A stretch of DNA of 64,000 bases from Saccharomonospora sp. NB11 (GCF_015910535.1 NZ_JACBJG010000015.1:1-64000); one strand, 5' to 3'. Counted from the stretch's first letter, positions 45,169-54,224 are shown. A program made the numbers and translations. Notes: generated from the letters alone by a model not told the origin.

Positions 45169-46623
45169 TCACGCGGTTTCGGTGGTCCGCTCCGCGGGCT
45201 CGTCCCAGCACTGGATACCGCGCACGTCGGGCATGCTTTCGCGGCGGAACACGGGGTCCAGACCGGCGCGGCGTTGCTGCTGGTAGTCGCGCAGCAACCG
45301 CACGACCAGCGCGCCGAGCGGGGCGACAGCGAGCAGGTTCACCACGGCCATGACGCCCATGGTGACGTCGGCGATGCCCCACACCACTTCCAGGGAGCTG
45401 ACGGCGCCGAGGAACAGCACGCCGAGCACCGCGAGGCGGAACAGCGGCACGAGTCGTTCGTCGTCGTTGAGGAACCGCAGGTTCGCCTCGCCGTAGAAGA
45501 AGTTGCCCAGCACGGACGTGAAGGCGAGCAGGAAGACGATCAGCGTCAGCAGGTGCAGGGCCCAGGAGCCGAGGTTGGTCTGCAACGCGGTCTGGGTCAT
45601 CGCCGCGCCGACGTCCTCGCCGTAGACGGGGTCGGAGACGAGGATGACGAACGCGGTGATCGAGCAGACGATCAGCGTGTCGAAGTAGACGCCGAGGGTC
45701 TGGGCGAGGCCTTGCTTGACGGGGTGGCTGACGGCCGCGCTCGCGCCCGCGTTGGGGGCGGAGCCCATGCCGGCTTCGTTGGAGAACAGTCCGCGTCGGA
45801 TGCCCTGCATGAGGGCGGTGCCGATGGCGGCGCCGCCGACCTGTTCGAAGCCGAACGCCGAGCCGACGATGTCGGCGAAGACTCCGGGCACCTTGTCGAG
45901 GTTCATGCCCACCACGACGAGCCCGACGAGCAGGTAAATCAGTGCCATGATCGGCACGGCGAGTTGGGCGACGTGGGCGATGCGGCGGGCGCCGCCGAAC
46001 ACGACGGCGGCCACGAGCGCGACCAGCGCGAAGCCGATGACGGGGGCGAGCCACCCGGCGGGCTCGTCGGCGCCGGTGATCGTGGTGACCGAGTTGGAGA
46101 TCACCTCGGTGATGCTGTTGGCCTGCACCATGTTGAAGCTGAAGCTGAAGGTGAAGATGATGACCACGGCGAACAGCACACCCATCCAGCGCGCGTTCAG
46201 CCCGTGCTGCATGTAGTAGGCGGGGCCGCCGCGGTATCCGGCGCGGTCACGCACCTTGAACAACTGCGCGAGCACGGATTCCGCGAACGACAGCGAGCTG
46301 ACGACGATGGCCATCAGCCACATCCAGAACACTGCCCCGGGGCCGCCGACGGCGATGGCGATCGCCACGCCCGCCACGTTGCCGGTGCCGATGCGGGCCG
46401 CCGCGGAGATCGAGAACGCCTGGAAGGACGAGATGGCGCGTTTGCCGTCCTGCGCCTTCTCCGGGGCTCCCTTCAAGTCGCGGAACATCTGCGGCAGCAT
46501 CCGGAACTGCACCCCCGCCGTGCGCGCGGTGAAGTACAGCCCGAGCAGCACCAGTAACGGGATGACGAGGTAGGTCCAGAAGACGTCGTTCACCTCGCCG
46601 ATGGATTCCATCAGCGCGTCCAT
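45169..46623 (-). CDS. Sodium:alanine symporter family protein (AGCS)
   Basis: A 484-aa carrier of the AGCS/DAACS type for alanine or glycine with Na+. Signatures: AISAAARIGTGNVAGVAIAI-like stretch (ISAAARIGTGNVAGVA), GGPAYYMQHGL, and LFSNEAGMGSAPNAGASA. ATG 46623 has GGAG at a suitable distance and is preferred to the upstream GTG. Two amino acid carriers lie side by side here, convergent. Confidence 0.93.
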   Translation of the reverse strand: MDALMESIGEVNDVFWTYLVIPLLVLLGLYFTARTAGVQFRMLPQMFRDLKGAPEKAQDGKRAISSFQAFSISAAARIGTGNVAGVAIAIAVGGPGAVFWMWLMAIVVSSLSFAESVLAQLFKVRDRAGYRGGPAYYMQHGLNARWMGVLFAVVIIFTFSFSFNMVQANSITEVISNSVTTITGADEPAGWLAPVIGFALVALVAAVVFGGARRIAHVAQLAVPIMALIYLLVGLVVVGMNLDKVPGVFADIVGSAFGFEQVGGAAIGTALMQGIRRGLFSNEAGMGSAPNAGASAAVSHPVKQGLAQTLGVYFDTLIVCSITAFVILVSDPVYGEDVGAAMTQTALQTNLGSWALHLLTLIVFLLAFTSVLGNFFYGEANLRFLNDDERLVPLFRLAVLGVLFLGAVSSLEVVWGIADVTMGVMAVVNLLAVAPLGALVVRLLRDYQQQRRAGLDPVFRRESMPDVRGIQCWDEPAERTTETA

Positions 46624-46698
46624 GCGCCCACTCCTCACTGTGGGTCGTCGATGATCAATCAGCGGAGTGTACGCAGCGGTAGCCCGTTCGTCGTCGCT

Positions 46699-48021
46699 TC
46701 AGTGACGCAGAACAGAACGCGCGATGCCGAGTGCGACCACGTCGGCGGGGCGTAACCGCAGCGCGTCGGCGGTGTCCGGGATCTCACCTGCCGACCGTTT
46801 CAGTATTGCCGCGGCGGCTTCGGGGGACGTGACGGAGAAGTAACTGTCGGGCGTAACCCACAGGTGGTCGGGTGCGGTGAAGGCCAGGGCGCCACCGGAG
46901 CCGCCTTCGCCGATCAGGGCGCTGGTGACGGGCACGTGGGCGGAGGTGACGGCGTCGAACAGGTCCGCGATGGCGGGTCCCACACCGGCGCGTTCGGCGG
47001 TGCTGTCGGCGGCGGCGCCGGGGGTGTCCACGAGGGTCAGGACGGGGATGCCGAGCCGGTCGGCGGTGCGGACCAGTCGGGCGGCGGTGCGGAAACCGGC
47101 GGGTCGGGTGGGTGTGCCGCGTTGGGCGGCGTAGGCGATGGTGGCGTGGTCGTGGTGGCCGAAGCCGCATTCGACGCCGTCGTCCACACCACCTGCGCGG
47201 TCGCCGCGGATCGGTTCCCGCCATGTGAAGTAGTCGTCGAGGTAGGCGTCGGCGCGGGGACGGTGTGCGGCGCGGGCTCGTTGCACGGAGTCCCAGCCCG
47301 TGACGGCGGGTGAGGTGTCGGGGCCGAGGGCGCGTGGTGGCTCGGCGTGGGTGGCGGGGGTGGTGAGCAGCCGCAGCCATCGGCCGAGGACGTCGCGCAG
47401 TTCGCCGGGTTCGACGAGGCGGTCGACCTGCCCGGTGTCGTAGTGGGCTTCGGCGGTGTAGGCGGCGTCGTCGCCTGCGGGACGGACGCGGGAGCCGGCG
47501 AACCCGATTTGGGCGCCCCGGAGGGCGAGGACGACGTCGGCGCTCGCGCCGAGCGTGGCCCACCCGCCGCCGGTGGTGGGGTCGCGCAGCACGGCGACGT
47601 GGGGCAGCCCGGCCGCGCGGGTGGCCGCGACCTCGCGTGCCAGCACGTGCAGTTGGGCGAGCGCCCGCATGCCTTCCTGCATGCGGCTGCCGCCGGTCGC
47701 GACGAGCGACACCACGGGCAGTCGGTGTTCGCGGGCGCGTTGGAAGGCCAGGGCGATCCGGGTGCCGGTGTGTTCGCCGATGGAGCCGCCGAGGAATCCG
47801 AACTCGAAGGTGACGAGGACGGTGTCGACCCCGGAGATCACCGCACGCCCGCAGATCACGGACTCCGACTCGCCACTGCGGTGCGTCGCGCGGGCGCGGC
47901 TGCTGGCGTAGCCGGGCCAGTCGATCGGGCCGTCGTCGACCGGTGGGGGTTCGGAGTCCGGGCGCCACTCGGTGAAGTGGTCGGTCACCGCGGTGAGCCA
48001 CGCGCGTGCGGAGTCGGTCAT
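46699..48021 (-). CDS. Fused acetyl/acyl-CoA carboxyltransferase-like protein (beta-alpha)
   Basis: A 440-aa protein. The N-terminal half resembles AccD (VTFEFGFLGGSIGEHTG, ATGGSRMQEGMRALAQL, PTTGGGWATLGASADV) without the zinc ribbon. The C-terminal half resembles AccA (TLVDTPGAAADSTAERAGVG, GEGGSGGALAFTAPDHL). It overlaps the matB stop (ATGA), so both proteins are made together. Related enzymes carboxylate acyl-CoA or decarboxylate malonyl thioesters. No biotin carrier or carboxylase gene is nearby, so a malonate/malonyl-CoA role with MatB is likely (inference). Confidence 0.85.
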   Translation of the reverse strand: MTDSARAWLTAVTDHFTEWRPDSEPPPVDDGPIDWPGYASSRARATHRSGESESVICGRAVISGVDTVLVTFEFGFLGGSIGEHTGTRIALAFQRAREHRLPVVSLVATGGSRMQEGMRALAQLHVLAREVAATRAAGLPHVAVLRDPTTGGGWATLGASADVVLALRGAQIGFAGSRVRPAGDDAAYTAEAHYDTGQVDRLVEPGELRDVLGRWLRLLTTPATHAEPPRALGPDTSPAVTGWDSVQRARAAHRPRADAYLDDYFTWREPIRGDRAGGVDDGVECGFGHHDHATIAYAAQRGTPTRPAGFRTAARLVRTADRLGIPVLTLVDTPGAAADSTAERAGVGPAIADLFDAVTSAHVPVTSALIGEGGSGGALAFTAPDHLWVTPDSYFSVTSPEAAAAILKRSAGEIPDTADALRLRPADVVALGIARSVLRH

Positions 48022-49451
48022 CGCAGTGCCCGTTTCATGATCTTGCCCATGTCGTTGCGGGGCAGCGCGTCGAGGTAACGCACCACGCGGGGGCGTTTGT
48101 GGGGGGTGAGCAGGCGGGCGACGTGGTCGCTCAGTTCGTCCGCTGCCGGTGGTGTGCCGTGGGGAACCACCCAGGCGACGATGCGTTCGCCGAGGTCGTC
48201 GTCCGGTTCGCCGGTGACCGCGACCTCGGCGACCCCGGGGTGTTCGAGCAGCGCGTTCTCGATCTCGCCCGCGCCGATGCGGTAGCCGCCGCTCTTGATC
48301 AGGTCGGTCGCTTTGCGTCCCACGATGCGCACGTACCCGTCGGGGTCGCGGACAGCCATGTCGCCGGTGCGGAACCACCCGTCGTGGAACGCCTCCGCCG
48401 TCGCGTCCGGCCGGTTGAGGTACTCGGTGAACAGGTTCGGGCCGCGCACTTCGATCTCGCCGACGGTCTCGCCGTCGAAGGCGTCGATCGGGGTGCCGTG
48501 GTCGTCGACCAGCCGCAACGCCACCCCGCGCAGCGGCAGCCCGACCGACCCGGGGCGGCGCTGTCCGTCGGCGCGCACGCTCGTGTTCATCAACGTCTCG
48601 GTCATGCCGTAGCGTTCGACGACCTGCTGGCCCGTGGCGGCCGTGATGCGGTCGTGGTCGTGCACGGGCAACGCCGCCGACCCCGACACCAGCAGTCGCG
48701 CCCTGCCGAACGCCGCCGCGAGTCGGGGGTCGTCGGTGACCTCGTCGGCGATGCGGTGATACATCGTGGGGACGCCGAACATCATGGTGGCCCCGTCGTT
48801 CAGCTCGCGCGCCACCGCGGCGGGGGAGAACCGGCCGACGTGCCGCACGCTGCCGCCTCGACGCAGCGGCCCGAGCACGCCCAGGATCAGCCCGTGGACG
48901 TGGAACAGCGGCAGCGCGTGCACGAGGACGTCGTCGCGGGTCCACTGCCAGGCCTCTTCGAGCGCGTCGAGGGTGCTCACCACCGCGCGTCGGGGCAGGA
49001 CGACGCCCTTGGGTGCGCCGGTGGTGCCGGAGGTGTAGACGACGAACGCCGGGGTGGTGTCGTCCGGTTCGTCCGTGAGTGGGGCGGCCTGGTCGGCGAG
49101 GGTGACGTCGACGCGGGGGACGTCGGCGAGACCGGACGGCAGTGTCACGTCCGGTGCGGTGAGCACGAGGCCGGGTTCGCTGTCGGTGACGATGTGCTCC
49201 AGTTCGCGGTGGCCGATCTTCGGGTTGATCGGTACGACGGGGGCGCCCGCCAGCAGCGCCGCCACGGTGGCCACCGCGGTCTCCAGACTGGGGGTGGCCC
49301 ACACCGCCACCCGGGGCGGGTCGCCGACGCCTGCGCGGATGCGGTGCGCCAGCGCGCCCGCCGTGCGCGCGAGGTGCCCGTAGGTCAGGCCACGGTCGCC
49401 GAATCGCAGGGCGGGCGCGTCGGGGGTGGTGTGCAGGGCGGGGAAGAGCAC
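48018..49451 (-). CDS. matB: Malonyl-CoA synthetase MatB
   Basis: A 477-aa ANL-superfamily ligase making malonyl-CoA (or methylmalonyl-CoA) from the free diacid. It follows the actinobacterial MatB pattern very closely: VVYTSGTTGAPKGVVLPRR, LPLFHVHGLILGVLGPLRRGG (in parts), ERYGMTETLMNTSVRADG, GWFRTGDMAVRDPDGYVRI and the catalytic Lys in PRNDMGKIMKRAL. Start GTG 49451 has AGGAG five bases upstream. Coupled to the carboxyltransferase-like gene. It may salvage malonate for fatty acid or polyketide synthesis. Confidence 0.93.
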   Translation of the reverse strand: MLFPALHTTPDAPALRFGDRGLTYGHLARTAGALAHRIRAGVGDPPRVAVWATPSLETAVATVAALLAGAPVVPINPKIGHRELEHIVTDSEPGLVLTAPDVTLPSGLADVPRVDVTLADQAAPLTDEPDDTTPAFVVYTSGTTGAPKGVVLPRRAVVSTLDALEEAWQWTRDDVLVHALPLFHVHGLILGVLGPLRRGGSVRHVGRFSPAAVARELNDGATMMFGVPTMYHRIADEVTDDPRLAAAFGRARLLVSGSAALPVHDHDRITAATGQQVVERYGMTETLMNTSVRADGQRRPGSVGLPLRGVALRLVDDHGTPIDAFDGETVGEIEVRGPNLFTEYLNRPDATAEAFHDGWFRTGDMAVRDPDGYVRIVGRKATDLIKSGGYRIGAGEIENALLEHPGVAEVAVTGEPDDDLGERIVAWVVPHGTPPAADELSDHVARLLTPHKRPRVVRYLDALPRNDMGKIMKRALR

Positions 49452-49640
49452 GGGGTCTCCTCGTCGGTCGAAGGCGGTTGGGTGGTCCGGGTGGGGGGGC
49501 GAGATCGGCCCCGGCGACGATGATCCGCCGCCGGTCGCGGCAGCACCAGGGTAGTTCTCGACGCCGTCAGCCTCGGTGCTCCGGAGCGATGTGGCCACGG
49601 CAACTCCGTGGCCGAGGCGACCTCGGCGAGTCGCGCGGGA

Positions 49641-50216
49641 TCACGCCGCGTTCCAGTGCGCGCTCAATCCCTCCAGCAGGGCGCGCACCGGCACGCTCGG
49701 GTCGAAGTCCGGCGAGGGTTGGGTGCACTGGTGCAGCAGTAGTCCGTCCAGTAGGGACCGTAGGGCGGCGAAGTCGTGTTCCGGGCGCGGTGATCCGAGC
49801 CGTTGCAGCCATGGCGCGCCCCAGGCCTGGAGGCGGAGTCGTCGGGTCTCGATCAGCTCGCGCAGGTGCTCGTGGTGTGCGGCTTCGAGGAAGATCGCGT
49901 AGCGGGCGAGGGTGGCGGTGCGGGCCGTGGCCGCGAGTTCGTCGACGAACTGCACGAGCGCGTCGGTGAAGGTGTCGAGCGTGAGCGTGAGGTTGGCCAG
50001 GTCGGCCGAGAACAGTCCCCACGCCTGTTCGTCCTGGGTGACGAGCCGGTCGAGGACACCCGCCACGAGGGCGTCGCGGTTGCGGAAGTAGTTCGAGGTC
50101 GAGCCCTGTGGGAGGCGGGCTTCGGCGTCGACGGCGCGATGGGTGAGTTGGCGCGTGCCTCGGGTGCCCAGGACGCGGATCGCGGCGTCCAGCACCTGGT
50201 TTCGTCGGGTGGTCAC
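49641..50216 (-). CDS. TetR-family regulator
   Basis: A 191-aa regulator with the TetR DNA-binding helices (NQVLDAAIRVLGTRGTRQLTHRAVDAEARLPQGSTSNYFRNRDAL, in parts) and a variable helical ligand domain. Divergent from a flavin monooxygenase across 55 bp that contain two perfect palindromes, so it probably represses both genes. Confidence 0.92.
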   Translation of the reverse strand: MTTRRNQVLDAAIRVLGTRGTRQLTHRAVDAEARLPQGSTSNYFRNRDALVAGVLDRLVTQDEQAWGLFSADLANLTLTLDTFTDALVQFVDELAATARTATLARYAIFLEAAHHEHLRELIETRRLRLQAWGAPWLQRLGSPRPEHDFAALRSLLDGLLLHQCTQPSPDFDPSVPVRALLEGLSAHWNAA

Positions 50217-50225
50217 ACCTAAGAC

Positions 50226-50260
50226 ACTACATCTGTAGTGGGATTACTACAGGAGTAGTA
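50226..50260. promoter_or_regulatory. Two TetR operator palindromes
   Basis: ACTACATCTGTAGT (50226-50239) has perfect 6-bp arms around TC. TACTACAGGAGTAGTA (50245-50260) has perfect 6-bp arms around AGGA. Both share the ACTAC/GTAGT half-sites and lie in the gap between the TetR gene and the monooxygenase gene. Confidence 0.85.
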
Positions 50261-50271
50261 GCGTGGTGGGT

Positions 50272-51318
50272 ATGGACGCACACGTCGTTGGTGGCGGCAT
50301 CGGCGGGCTGGCCACGGCGGTCGGGCTCACACAGGCGGGATGGCGGGTGCGCGTGTCCGAGCGCGCCCCCGCGTTGTCCAGCGACGGTACCGGTCTGCTT
50401 CTGTGGCCGGATGTCCTTCGCGCTCTGGACGCGCTGGGGTTGGGCGAGCGACTTCGGCGTCTGGCCGTCCCGCAACCGCCGGGAACGCTGCGGCGGGACG
50501 ACGGGCGGGTGCTCGCACGGGTCGACCCCGAGCGCGTCCGGCGCCGCGTGGGCGACGTCCCTCACGTGGTGGCGCGGCCGGACCTGTTGTCGGTGCTGTT
50601 CGAGGCCCTGCCGGAGGCGACGGTGCGGTTCGGGGTGACCGCGCCGGTCGAGCCGGACGCCGACGTGCTCGTGGGCGCCGACGGCGCCCGCAGCGCTGTG
50701 CGACGTCGTCTCCTCGGCGTGCGATACGGACTACGGGAGACCGGGACGACGGCGTGGCGGGTCGTGGTCGACGCGCCCACGTCCACCGCGGGCGAGGTGT
50801 GGGGTCGGGACGCCAAGGTCGGCTACACGCCGCTGCGGGGCGGGCGCACCTACTTCTACGCCGTGCTGCCGACCCGAGAGCGCCGTCCTGACGGGGACGA
50901 CCACGCCGTACTGCTCGACTGGTTCGGCCGGTGGCCCGAGCCGGTGCCCTCGCTCCTGCGGCAGGCCGACCCGGCGCGTCTGCTGCGGCATCCCCTGCAC
51001 CGTCTTGCCCCGCGGTTGCCGCGCTACGTCGGCGCGCGCACCGCGCTGGTCGGCGACGCCGCCCACACCATGACTCCGGACCTCGGGCAGGGCGCCTGCC
51101 AGGCGCTGCTCGACGCGGTGACTCTCGCGCGGTGTCTGACCGGGGTGTCCGGCAGCGAGGACGTCGCCGCTGCGTTGCGCGACTACGACAGGGCGCGGCG
51201 ACGGCCGAGTCAGCGGATCGCGGCGGCGGCGCTGTGGACGGGGCGGATCAGCACGGCCCGGCACGGCGCGGGCGTGCGCGACGTCCTGGTGCGCGCGGCG
51301 GCGGCACTGGCGGGCTGA
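50272..51318 (+). CDS. FAD-dependent aromatic-type monooxygenase
   Basis: A 348-aa flavoprotein of the p-hydroxybenzoate hydroxylase class: FAD motif VVGGGIGGLATAVGL, DG motif VLVGADGARSAVRR and GDAAHTMTPDLGQGACQALLDA. It hydroxylates aromatic or polyketide substrates with NAD(P)H and oxygen. Control by the divergent TetR protein suggests induction by the substrate, as in antibiotic- or xenobiotic-modifying enzymes. ATG 50272 is chosen over GTG 50263. Confidence 0.9.
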   Translation: MDAHVVGGGIGGLATAVGLTQAGWRVRVSERAPALSSDGTGLLLWPDVLRALDALGLGERLRRLAVPQPPGTLRRDDGRVLARVDPERVRRRVGDVPHVVARPDLLSVLFEALPEATVRFGVTAPVEPDADVLVGADGARSAVRRRLLGVRYGLRETGTTAWRVVVDAPTSTAGEVWGRDAKVGYTPLRGGRTYFYAVLPTRERRPDGDDHAVLLDWFGRWPEPVPSLLRQADPARLLRHPLHRLAPRLPRYVGARTALVGDAAHTMTPDLGQGACQALLDAVTLARCLTGVSGSEDVAAALRDYDRARRRPSQRIAAAALWTGRISTARHGAGVRDVLVRAAAALAG

Positions 51319-51351
51319 CGGCGTGCGGGCACCCGTGACTGTGTCGGCCTC

Positions 51352-52464
51352 TCATGCCTCCAGTTCCGCTGCCGCCTCCGCCACGTCGGCGGTGAGGGTG
51401 GCGGACAGAGCGGCGTCGCGTTGGACGCTGTTGCGGCGCTCCCAGTAGCCGCGCGTGGTGGAGGCGTGGGCGTGGCCGGCCCACTCCTGCACCTCCTGCA
51501 GCGGCTTGCCCTTGTCGAGCAGCGCGGTGATGGCCGTGGCCCGCAGCACGTGCGGGGTGACCTTCTTCGGCTCCACCAGGCGGGCGTGCCGGGCGAGTCG
51601 GCGGGTGATGCTGATGAGCTGGTGCCGGTCGCGGCGCAAACCCGTGTCGGGGTGCACGAGGATCGGCCCGGTGAGTCGGCCGTCGAGGTAGTCGTCGAGG
51701 TGCCGGGCTCCCGCGTCGCTGAGTCTGCGCCGCACCCAGCGGCCTCCCTTGCGGGCCACCGACAACACGGGGAGGCGGTGGGTGCGGTCGAGGTTGTCGA
51801 TGTCGAGCGAGACCACTTCGGACTCGCGCAGCCCCTGGGTGAACAGCAGCTCGAACACCAGGTGTTCCTCGGCGGTCGAGCACGCCGCCGCGAACGCGGC
51901 GACCTCGGGGAGGTCGAGGACACGGGTCGCGCCGGGTGGGCGACCGTTGGTGGAGGTTCCGATCGGGGGCGCGTGCGTGGGCAAATGCACGGGATTGTCG
52001 ACGTCGAGTCGGTGCGCGCGACGCGCGTGGTCGAACAACGACGACAGCGCCGACAGGTAACGGCGTTGCGTTCGCGCGGACCAGTTGCGGCTCTTGGCGT
52101 AGAGGGACCACGCCGTCACGGTGTCGAAGGTGACCGAGGTGAGCAGGTCGGCGGGGTGCCGTCCGGTGGCGGCAGTGAACCACTCGGCGATGCGGCAGAT
52201 GTCGTCGGCGTAGCCGCGTTTGGTGTCGAGGGAGCGTCGTTCGTAACTCGACAGCCAGTGCAGCACGACGCCGAACGTGGTGCGGTCCAGCAGGCGCGCG
52301 AGCGTGTCGAGGCGTTCGGCGCCGATGTCGGTGACGAGCTGGTGGCGGACGGCCTCGTCGACCTGGCGGGGTGAGAGACCGGGCGACGGCAGCCGCGTCG
52401 TCGTGGTGTCGAAAGCGGAGTCGGCCGAGGAGGTGCGCGTCAACGCGCTGCTGTGTGTCTCCAT
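51352..52464 (-). CDS. Tyrosine recombinase/integrase
   Basis: A 370-aa site-specific recombinase. The SAM-like N-terminal core-binding domain covers about 60-165. The catalytic domain keeps Arg in QGLRESEVVSLD, Lys in VARKGGRW, His-x-x-Arg in TPHVLRATAI, the second His in WAGHAHASTTRGYW and the Tyr nucleophile. Its ATG shares a base with the upstream Rrf2 stop (TGATG), so expression depends on that operon. No tRNA, att repeats or phage genes lie nearby, which argues against an integrated element and for a resident XerD-like recombinase. Confidence 0.9.
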   Translation of the reverse strand: METHSSALTRTSSADSAFDTTTTRLPSPGLSPRQVDEAVRHQLVTDIGAERLDTLARLLDRTTFGVVLHWLSSYERRSLDTKRGYADDICRIAEWFTAATGRHPADLLTSVTFDTVTAWSLYAKSRNWSARTQRRYLSALSSLFDHARRAHRLDVDNPVHLPTHAPPIGTSTNGRPPGATRVLDLPEVAAFAAACSTAEEHLVFELLFTQGLRESEVVSLDIDNLDRTHRLPVLSVARKGGRWVRRRLSDAGARHLDDYLDGRLTGPILVHPDTGLRRDRHQLISITRRLARHARLVEPKKVTPHVLRATAITALLDKGKPLQEVQEWAGHAHASTTRGYWERRNSVQRDAALSATLTADVAEAAAELEA

Positions 52465-52934
52465 CACGACTCGGTGAGCAGGGAACGGGTACGGGCGGGC
52501 GCCCACGACGGGATCCTGTCGAGGATGTCGGCGAGGGTGACGTCGGCGAGGCTGCGACGCCACGCCTCGTGGGCGTCGGCCATCGCGGCGGCGATCGCAC
52601 ACGTGTGGCGGCAGTCCTCAGGCGACAGTGCACCACGGCCTTGTTGCCGGATCTCGTGGCACTCGAAGGGGGAGGCGGCGCCGTCGATCGCCTCGACGAT
52701 CTGGAGCAACGTGATCTCCGACGGCGGCCGGGCGAGCCGGTAGCCGCCACGGGGCCCGGAGGTCGCGGTGAACACGCCCGCTTTCGCGAGGGCCTTGAGC
52801 TGCTTGGCGAGATACGGGGCGGGCAGGTCGTAGTAGTCGGCGAGTTGGGCCGCCGACACGGTCCTTCGTGGTTCCACCTGCGCCAACGTGGTGGCGCAGT
52901 GCAAGGCCCATTCCGTACTCGCAGGCAGCTTCAC
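52464..52934 (-). CDS. Rrf2-family regulator, RsrR-like
   Basis: A 156-aa protein with N-terminal winged helix (EWALHCATTLAQVEP, SAAQLADYYDLPAPYLAKQL, GPRGGYRLARP) and three cysteines at 92, 108 and 112 (ECHEIRQQG; DCRHTC). Together with Glu8 these fit the RsrR/NsrR group that holds an iron-sulphur cluster; RsrR of Streptomyces venezuelae senses redox state. It is divergent from an NmrA-like gene, the same neighbour as known for RsrR, and overlaps the recombinase gene downstream. GTG 52934 is the start. Confidence 0.88.
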   Translation of the reverse strand: MKLPASTEWALHCATTLAQVEPRRTVSAAQLADYYDLPAPYLAKQLKALAKAGVFTATSGPRGGYRLARPPSEITLLQIVEAIDGAASPFECHEIRQQGRGALSPEDCRHTCAIAAAMADAHEAWRRSLADVTLADILDRIPSWAPARTRSLLTES

Positions 52935-52945
52935 GCGGTCCAGTG

Positions 52946-52956
52946 TATCGAAGATA
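52946..52956. promoter_or_regulatory. Candidate Rrf2 operator
   Basis: TATCGAAGATA is a palindrome with 4-bp arms within an AT-rich patch of the 87-bp gap between the Rrf2 gene and the NmrA-like gene, 12 bp from the Rrf2 start. A related half-site (GCGATAAGG) lies about 20 bp further. The short arms make this only a candidate. Confidence 0.45.
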
Positions 52957-53021
52957 TTGCAGACCTCTGAACTCCGCGATAAGGTTCGGCCGACACGACA
53001 CCGCGACAGGAGGACACCGCC

Positions 53022-53780
53022 ATGCGTATCGCCGTCGCCGGCGCCACCGGCAAGATCGGTTCTCTCACCGCCGCTGCACTCGAACGGGCAGGTCACGACG
53101 TCGTGCCGATCAGCCGCACGCACGGCGTCGACGTCCTGACCGGCACGGGGCTCGACGACGCGCTCGCGGGGGTCGACGCCGTCGTCGACGCCCTCAACGC
53201 GCCACCCGCCGACGAGGCCGCGACCGTGGAGTTCTTCGGGACCACGACCCGCACGCTGCTCGCGGCGGAGGAGCGCGCCGGGGTGGGCCACCACGTGCTG
53301 TTGTCGATCGTCGGCATCCACGGCATCAGCGGCAACAACCACTACGCGGGCAAACGCGAGCAGGAACGGCTCATCGAGGCGGGCCCGGTGCCGTGGACCA
53401 TCGTCCCGTTCACCCAGTTCCACGACTTCGCCGCGATGGTCACCGGCTGGACCGAACAGGACGGCGTGGCCACCATCGCCCCGCTTTTGGTCCAGCCCAT
53501 CGCCCCGGCGGACGTGGCCGAGGTGCTCGCCGAGGTCGTCACCGGACGCCCGCAGGGCCGCCACGTCGACGTCGCGGGCTCCGAGACGCAGGACCTCGTC
53601 GACATGGCCCGCCGCACCTACCAGGCACGCGGCAAGGACATCACCCTGATCCCGACCTGGCGGGGCGTCTTCGGCACGTCGATGGCCGGGGAGGTGCTGC
53701 TGCCCGGACCCGACGCCCGCATCGCCCCCACCACCTTCGACGAGTGGCTGCGCACCCAGCACCCGAGCGCGCAGGCGTGA
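53022..53780 (+). CDS. NmrA-like NAD(P)-binding protein
   Basis: A 252-aa atypical short-chain dehydrogenase: RIAVAGATGKIGSLTAAAL is the NAD(P) motif, followed by HHVLLSIVGIHGI and YAGKREQERLIEAGP with Tyr/Lys in the YxxxK-like position. NmrA-type proteins can be reductases or redox sensors. Divergent from, and probably controlled by, the RsrR-like protein. A terminator hairpin follows. Confidence 0.88.
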   Translation: MRIAVAGATGKIGSLTAAALERAGHDVVPISRTHGVDVLTGTGLDDALAGVDAVVDALNAPPADEAATVEFFGTTTRTLLAAEERAGVGHHVLLSIVGIHGISGNNHYAGKREQERLIEAGPVPWTIVPFTQFHDFAAMVTGWTEQDGVATIAPLLVQPIAPADVAEVLAEVVTGRPQGRHVDVAGSETQDLVDMARRTYQARGKDITLIPTWRGVFGTSMAGEVLLPGPDARIAPTTFDEWLRTQHPSAQA

Positions 53781-53786
53781 GACTTT

Positions 53787-53812
53787 CGCGCCGCGGTCAC
53801 CCCCGCGGCGCG
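53787..53812. terminator. Hairpin terminator
   Basis: CGCGCCGCGG (53787-53796) and CCGCGGCGCG (53803-53812) form a perfect 10-bp GC stem with a 6-nt loop. It lies between the NmrA-like stop and the convergent YnfA gene, overlapping the last codons of the latter. Confidence 0.75.
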
Positions 53813-54129
53813 TACATGATCACCGCGACGCCGACCAGACACACCAGCGCACCGACGACGTCAAAGCGGTCGGGTCGATACCCGTCCACCACCATGCCCC
53901 AGACCAGCGACCCTGCGACGAACACCCCGCCATAGGCGGCGAGGATGCGACCGAAGTGCGCATCCGGTTGCAGGGTCGCCACGAACCCGTACGCCCCCAG
54001 CGCGAGGACCCCGGCGCCGATCCACAGCCAACCGCGATGCTCCCGCACGCCCTGCCACACCAGCCACGCGCCGCCGATCTCGGCGAGAGCGGCCAGCACG
54101 AACAGCAGGATCGAACGCACGACGGTCAT
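53797..54129 (-). CDS. YnfA family (UPF0060) small membrane protein
   Basis: A 110-aa protein with four predicted helices, as in UPF0060: [18 protein letters not shown] at the start and [22 protein letters not shown] in the centre (in parts). This family is related to small multidrug resistance proteins. ATG 54129. It stands alone on the minus strand. Confidence 0.92.
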   Translation of the reverse strand: MTVVRSILLFVLAALAEIGGAWLVWQGVREHRGWLWIGAGVLALGAYGFVATLQPDAHFGRILAAYGGVFVAGSLVWGMVVDGYRPDRFDVVGALVCLVGVAVIMYAPRG

Positions 54130-54224
54130 GGAGCACTCCGGTGGCAAGGGTCGGGAACCGATGCCAGTCCATCACCACCCGGCCCGGCGCGCCGGACCAG
54201 GTCCACAGCGTGAGTGCCTCGGGA

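Noticed and set aside
51352-52464. Integrase as a mark of a prophage or integrative element
   Set aside because: No tRNA, flanking repeats, excisionase or phage/conjugation genes are nearby, and the gene is translationally coupled to a resident regulator.
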